This document shows positions 47,663-50,025 of a stretch of DNA of 50,025 nt, piece after piece (positions within the stretch are counted from its first letter, which is position 1; each line of letters starts with the position of its first letter). The DNA comes from a virus, in the IMG/VR virus record IMGVR_UViG_3300021168_000041, positions 1 to 50,025 of that record; one strand, 5' to 3'. A model generated the notes under the pieces. That model had not been told where the DNA came from and searched no databases. It worked only from the letters and a program-made list of their open reading frames with translations. Both the position numbers and the translations under genes were made by a program.

Positions 47663-48867
47663 GCGGCACGCACTCCATCCTCGCACCTTCTGACTCAAGC
47701 CGCTGGCTGCGATGCGTCGGCGCGCTCTACCTGTCGCGCGGGCTGCCGGACATCGACAAGGAATACAACGCGAGCGGTACGTGTAGCCACTGGCTCCTGC
47801 AGTGGCAGCTGGATAACCCGACGCTCGATCTCGACAGCTGGCTCGGCAAAGAGATGGAGTTCGGCGAGAACCCTCCGTTCAAATTCAAGATCGATGAGGA
47901 GCGCTTGGATCGCGTCCGGTCGTGCGTGCGCGTGATCAACCGCGAGCCTGGCGAAATGTTGGTTGAGCACCGGCTCGACACGACGCCGGTCTTAGGGGTG
48001 CCGGACCAGGAAGGTCACAGCGACATCATCAAGCTGTACCCGGAGGGCGGCGCGGTCATCGGCGAGACACTGCACAAGGGCGTACTCTCCGTGCACGATT
48101 ACAAGGACGGGTATCTGATAGTGCACGCGAAAGACAACACTCAGGGGCTGATCTATCTGTGCGCCGCGATGATCGAGTTCAGCCTGATTGGTGAGTTCAA
48201 CGCGTTCCGATTCTGCATCCACCAGCCGAAGCTGAACCACTATGACGAATGGACCTACACCCGAGCAGAACTTGAAGCATTCATGCAGCTGGTGCGCCCC
48301 GTGGCCGCTCTCGCGTATGGAATTTATCACGAGACCGTACAGTTCGACCCCGAGCAGCACCTCAACGCAGGCGAAGAGCAGTGCACCTACTGCCCGGTCC
48401 GAGGCCGCTGCGTTGCGCGTGCGAAGCGCGTCATGAGCATGTTCGAGCCGCTGGTGAAGCGGCACGAGCTGGACGACAAGTCGCTCGGCATCGTATACGC
48501 GCAGCTCGATGAGATCGAGGCCGCGATCACAGACTTCCGCGCCGAGGCGTTGCGCCGCGCGAAGATCGGCGTCATACTCGAAGGTCAGAAACTGATCTAC
48601 GGCAACAAGGGCAAGCGCGTGTGGGTCGACAAGGCCAAAGCGGAGTTTGCGCTCTCGATGCTGATGGAGCCGGAGAAAATGTACGAGCCGCGCGAGATCA
48701 TCAGCCCTACTACGGCCGAAAAAATTCTGAAAAAGGACTACGCAGTCCTAAAGGATGATCTGGTGACACAGTCGGACCCTCAGCTCCGTCTCGTGCCGCT
48801 GGATCACAAGGGAGAGGCGGTGACGCCTGTCCAATTTATCCCGACGCAAGAGCCGGGACTGATCTAA
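47659..48867 (+). CDS. DUF2800-type (PD-(D/E)XK) nuclease
   Basis: The 402-aa protein matches the phage DUF2800 family, related to RecB/Cas4 nucleases: GHSDIIKL (Asp122) and VHDYKDG (Asp147, Lys149) form the PD-(D/E)XK core, then QGLIYLCAA. A cysteine cluster CTYCPVRGRC in the C-terminal half, as in iron-sulphur nucleases of this type, may hold a 4Fe-4S centre. It is paired with the DUF2815 gene next door, as in many phages, and probably works in recombination. Confidence 0.85.
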   Translation: MSGTHSILAPSDSSRWLRCVGALYLSRGLPDIDKEYNASGTCSHWLLQWQLDNPTLDLDSWLGKEMEFGENPPFKFKIDEERLDRVRSCVRVINREPGEMLVEHRLDTTPVLGVPDQEGHSDIIKLYPEGGAVIGETLHKGVLSVHDYKDGYLIVHAKDNTQGLIYLCAAMIEFSLIGEFNAFRFCIHQPKLNHYDEWTYTRAELEAFMQLVRPVAALAYGIYHETVQFDPEQHLNAGEEQCTYCPVRGRCVARAKRVMSMFEPLVKRHELDDKSLGIVYAQLDEIEAAITDFRAEALRRAKIGVILEGQKLIYGNKGKRVWVDKAKAEFALSMLMEPEKMYEPREIISPTTAEKILKKDYAVLKDDLVTQSDPQLRLVPLDHKGEAVTPVQFIPTQEPGLI

Positions 48868-48885
48868 AGCAACAGGAGATTGAAA

Positions 48886-49551
48886 ATGTCGAATGAAAAT
48901 GTACCCCGTCAGATAAAGATGGACAACGTGCGGCTTCTGCGCGTGTCGCTTACCAAACAGTACATCGGTAAGGACGCGAAAATCGATCCGACCACGGGCA
49001 AGCAGGAAGGCAAACACCACATCGATGCGGTGTTCGCCCCGTCCCATCCGCAGTTCCCCGAGCTGCAGAACCTGATCCGCGGCGTCGCGACGGCGAAGTG
49101 GAAAGAGCAGACGCAGCAGACGCTGGACATGATCAAGGGAAACAACCAGCGCTTCCCGCTGCAGCGTGGCGATCAGTACCGACCGGGCAAGCCGGCGTAC
49201 GCGGGCATGCTGTACGTCAGCGCCGGCAACAAGGATCAGCCCACGATCCTCGTGACCGAGAACGGTGTGAACATCGCGAACCGGAACACGCCCGTGATCC
49301 TGACGCCGAGTCACCCGTGCTACCCGTACGAAGGCTGCTACGCCAACGTGCTGCTGGAGTTCTACACGTACTTGTACGGCAACAGCCCCGGCCTGGGGTG
49401 CAGCGTGCTCGGCGTGCAGTTCAACAAGCACGGTGAGCGGTTGCGCGGAAGCTCGGTGGCGAGCGGCAGCGAGTTCGGATTGGTCCCCGCCGACGCGGAC
49501 GGCGCGCCGGCAGGCGCCGTCGCTCCGAGCGGCGGCCAGGGTCTGATCTAA
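48886..49551 (+). CDS. DUF2815-type single-strand DNA-binding protein
   Basis: The 221-aa protein (from the ATG at 48886, AGGAG upstream; an in-frame TTG lies two codons earlier) matches DUF2815, a family related to phage T7 gp2.5-type SSBs. Features are VRLLRVSLTKQYIG, HIDAVFAPSHPQF, an aromatic-rich beta core, and a flexible Gly/Ala/Pro tail. It would coat single-strand DNA in replication and recombination. Confidence 0.82.
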   Translation: MSNENVPRQIKMDNVRLLRVSLTKQYIGKDAKIDPTTGKQEGKHHIDAVFAPSHPQFPELQNLIRGVATAKWKEQTQQTLDMIKGNNQRFPLQRGDQYRPGKPAYAGMLYVSAGNKDQPTILVTENGVNIANRNTPVILTPSHPCYPYEGCYANVLLEFYTYLYGNSPGLGCSVLGVQFNKHGERLRGSSVASGSEFGLVPADADGAPAGAVAPSGGQGLI

Positions 49552-49736
49552 TGGGTTCAGGGCCGAGTCACGGGTGTGGCGGGCAGGGGAAGAAAACTTC
49601 CGAAGCCTCTTCGTTCGAGTCGAAGTTGCGCGCAGAGGCCCTGATTTTTGAAGAGATGTTTAATCGTCGTATCATTGACCCATACTATGCGCGTATGGCC
49701 GAACAACTCGATGCTGAATTGAGGAATTTAAAATGA
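49551..49736 (+). CDS. Unknown small protein
   Basis: ATG at 49551 overlaps the previous TAA (TAATG). The 61-aa product has a Gly/Ser-rich start (GSGPSHGCGGQGKKTSEAS) and a helical, acidic C-terminus. Not recognised. Confidence 0.5.
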   Translation: MGSGPSHGCGGQGKKTSEASSFESKLRAEALIFEEMFNRRIIDPYYARMAEQLDAELRNLK

Positions 49737-50025
49737 CTGAAGCAACGAAACCTTGGGCCAGCTTTGGCTACGAACCGGTTGGTGCGATTGTCAATCGCCT
49801 GCTCGCGCGGTACCTTCGCGCGCAGCGAAAGAATATGCGCCGCTTCTTCCAGGAGCGCGGCATGTACGTTCTCGCCGACCGGATGAATCAGATACGCAAA
49901 TCTCGACAAGGGATGCTCGCAAAAAACCGGATGTTCCAAGAGGTTTTAAGCTCTTATGCAAAACTCACTACTCCCACCGCCGTCCCCAGCATTACTGGAA
50001 GCCCGTTACAAGATACGCCGCTTAT
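49733..50025 (+). CDS. Unknown protein (partial)
   Basis: ATG at 49733 overlaps the previous TGA (ATGA). The frame is open to the right edge (over 97 codons). It starts MTEATKPWASFGYEPVG and is basic and helical with Arg-rich blocks. Its identity cannot be judged from this part. Confidence 0.55.
   Translation, partial: MTEATKPWASFGYEPVGAIVNRLLARYLRAQRKNMRRFFQERGMYVLADRMNQIRKSRQGMLAKNRMFQEVLSSYAKLTTPTAVPSITGSPLQDTPL

Noticed and set aside
1-50025. Diversity-generating retroelement, CRISPR array, tRNA or tyrosine integrase
   Set aside because: No reverse transcriptase, no regularly spaced short repeats, no cloverleaf and no integrase motif was found by reading; the left fibre gene is cut, so a variable region outside the window cannot be excluded.

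Overview
The window is part of the genome of a tailed double-stranded DNA phage with a P22-like (short-tailed, podovirus-type) particle. The evidence is a collinear set of P22-type head genes on the minus strand: small terminase, large terminase, portal, scaffold, coat protein, gp4-like and gp10-like head-completion proteins. A 3-TM holin, a T4-type lysozyme and a membrane-anchored coiled-coil protein in the spanin position point to a Gram-negative host. The base composition is moderately GC-rich. Both ends of the window cut through genes, so the genome continues on both sides. No tyrosine integrase, repressor, tRNA, CRISPR array or reverse transcriptase was found.

Left arm (1-33132, all minus strand, read right to left). 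It starts with a helix-turn-helix protein followed by six very small genes chained by ATGA or short overlaps (33132 to 31936). Then come five Gly/Ala/Asn-rich proteins (31800-29498), a beta-helix tailspike (29501-27825) and several small structural or unknown proteins. Next are two adjacent GroES-like co-chaperonins (25421-24583), the small terminase, and a large terminase whose ATPase and nuclease domains lie in two separate reading frames. After these are the portal, a Cys-rich protein with an acidic tail, scaffold, coat, a possible decoration protein, the gp4-like protein, a free-standing HNH endonuclease with its own promoter, and the gp10-like protein. The arm ends with the lysis genes, three large internal (ejection) proteins of 570, 629 and 1651 aa, and a pair of related tail-fibre proteins, the last with tandem repeats of about 113 aa.

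Divergent control region (33133-33800). It has no convincing gene. It is AT-rich at its right end and carries several palindromes, a direct repeat, and a 126-bp element with 21-bp arms (20 of 21 paired) that share a centre with an ACTATAGT palindrome. It is a candidate origin or regulatory region.

Right arm (33801-50025, all plus strand). These are early and replication genes in tightly overlapped operons. At least four share a sigma-70-like promoter with an extended -10 (TGTTACTCTG); the two best have TTGACR, 16 bp, TACTCT. The arm encodes a primase-polymerase/helicase, a sigma-factor-like protein, an SF1 UvrD-type helicase, an HNH-like endonuclease plus a small serine recombinase, zinc-ribbon proteins, a phosphoribosyltransferase-like protein, an HEXXH protein, a DUF2800-type nuclease and a DUF2815-type single-strand DNA-binding protein. 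Many very small ORFs fill the remaining gaps, often joined by ATGA overlaps.

The likely programme is this: host RNA polymerase reads the right arm from the TTGACA/TACTCT promoters, the replication proteins amplify the genome, and the phage sigma-like protein may then redirect polymerase to the left (virion and lysis) arm. The last step is inference. The most unusual features are the split terminase, the tandem GroES-like genes, the sigma factor with a zinc-like tail, the large palindrome in the divergent region, and the chains of micro-genes.
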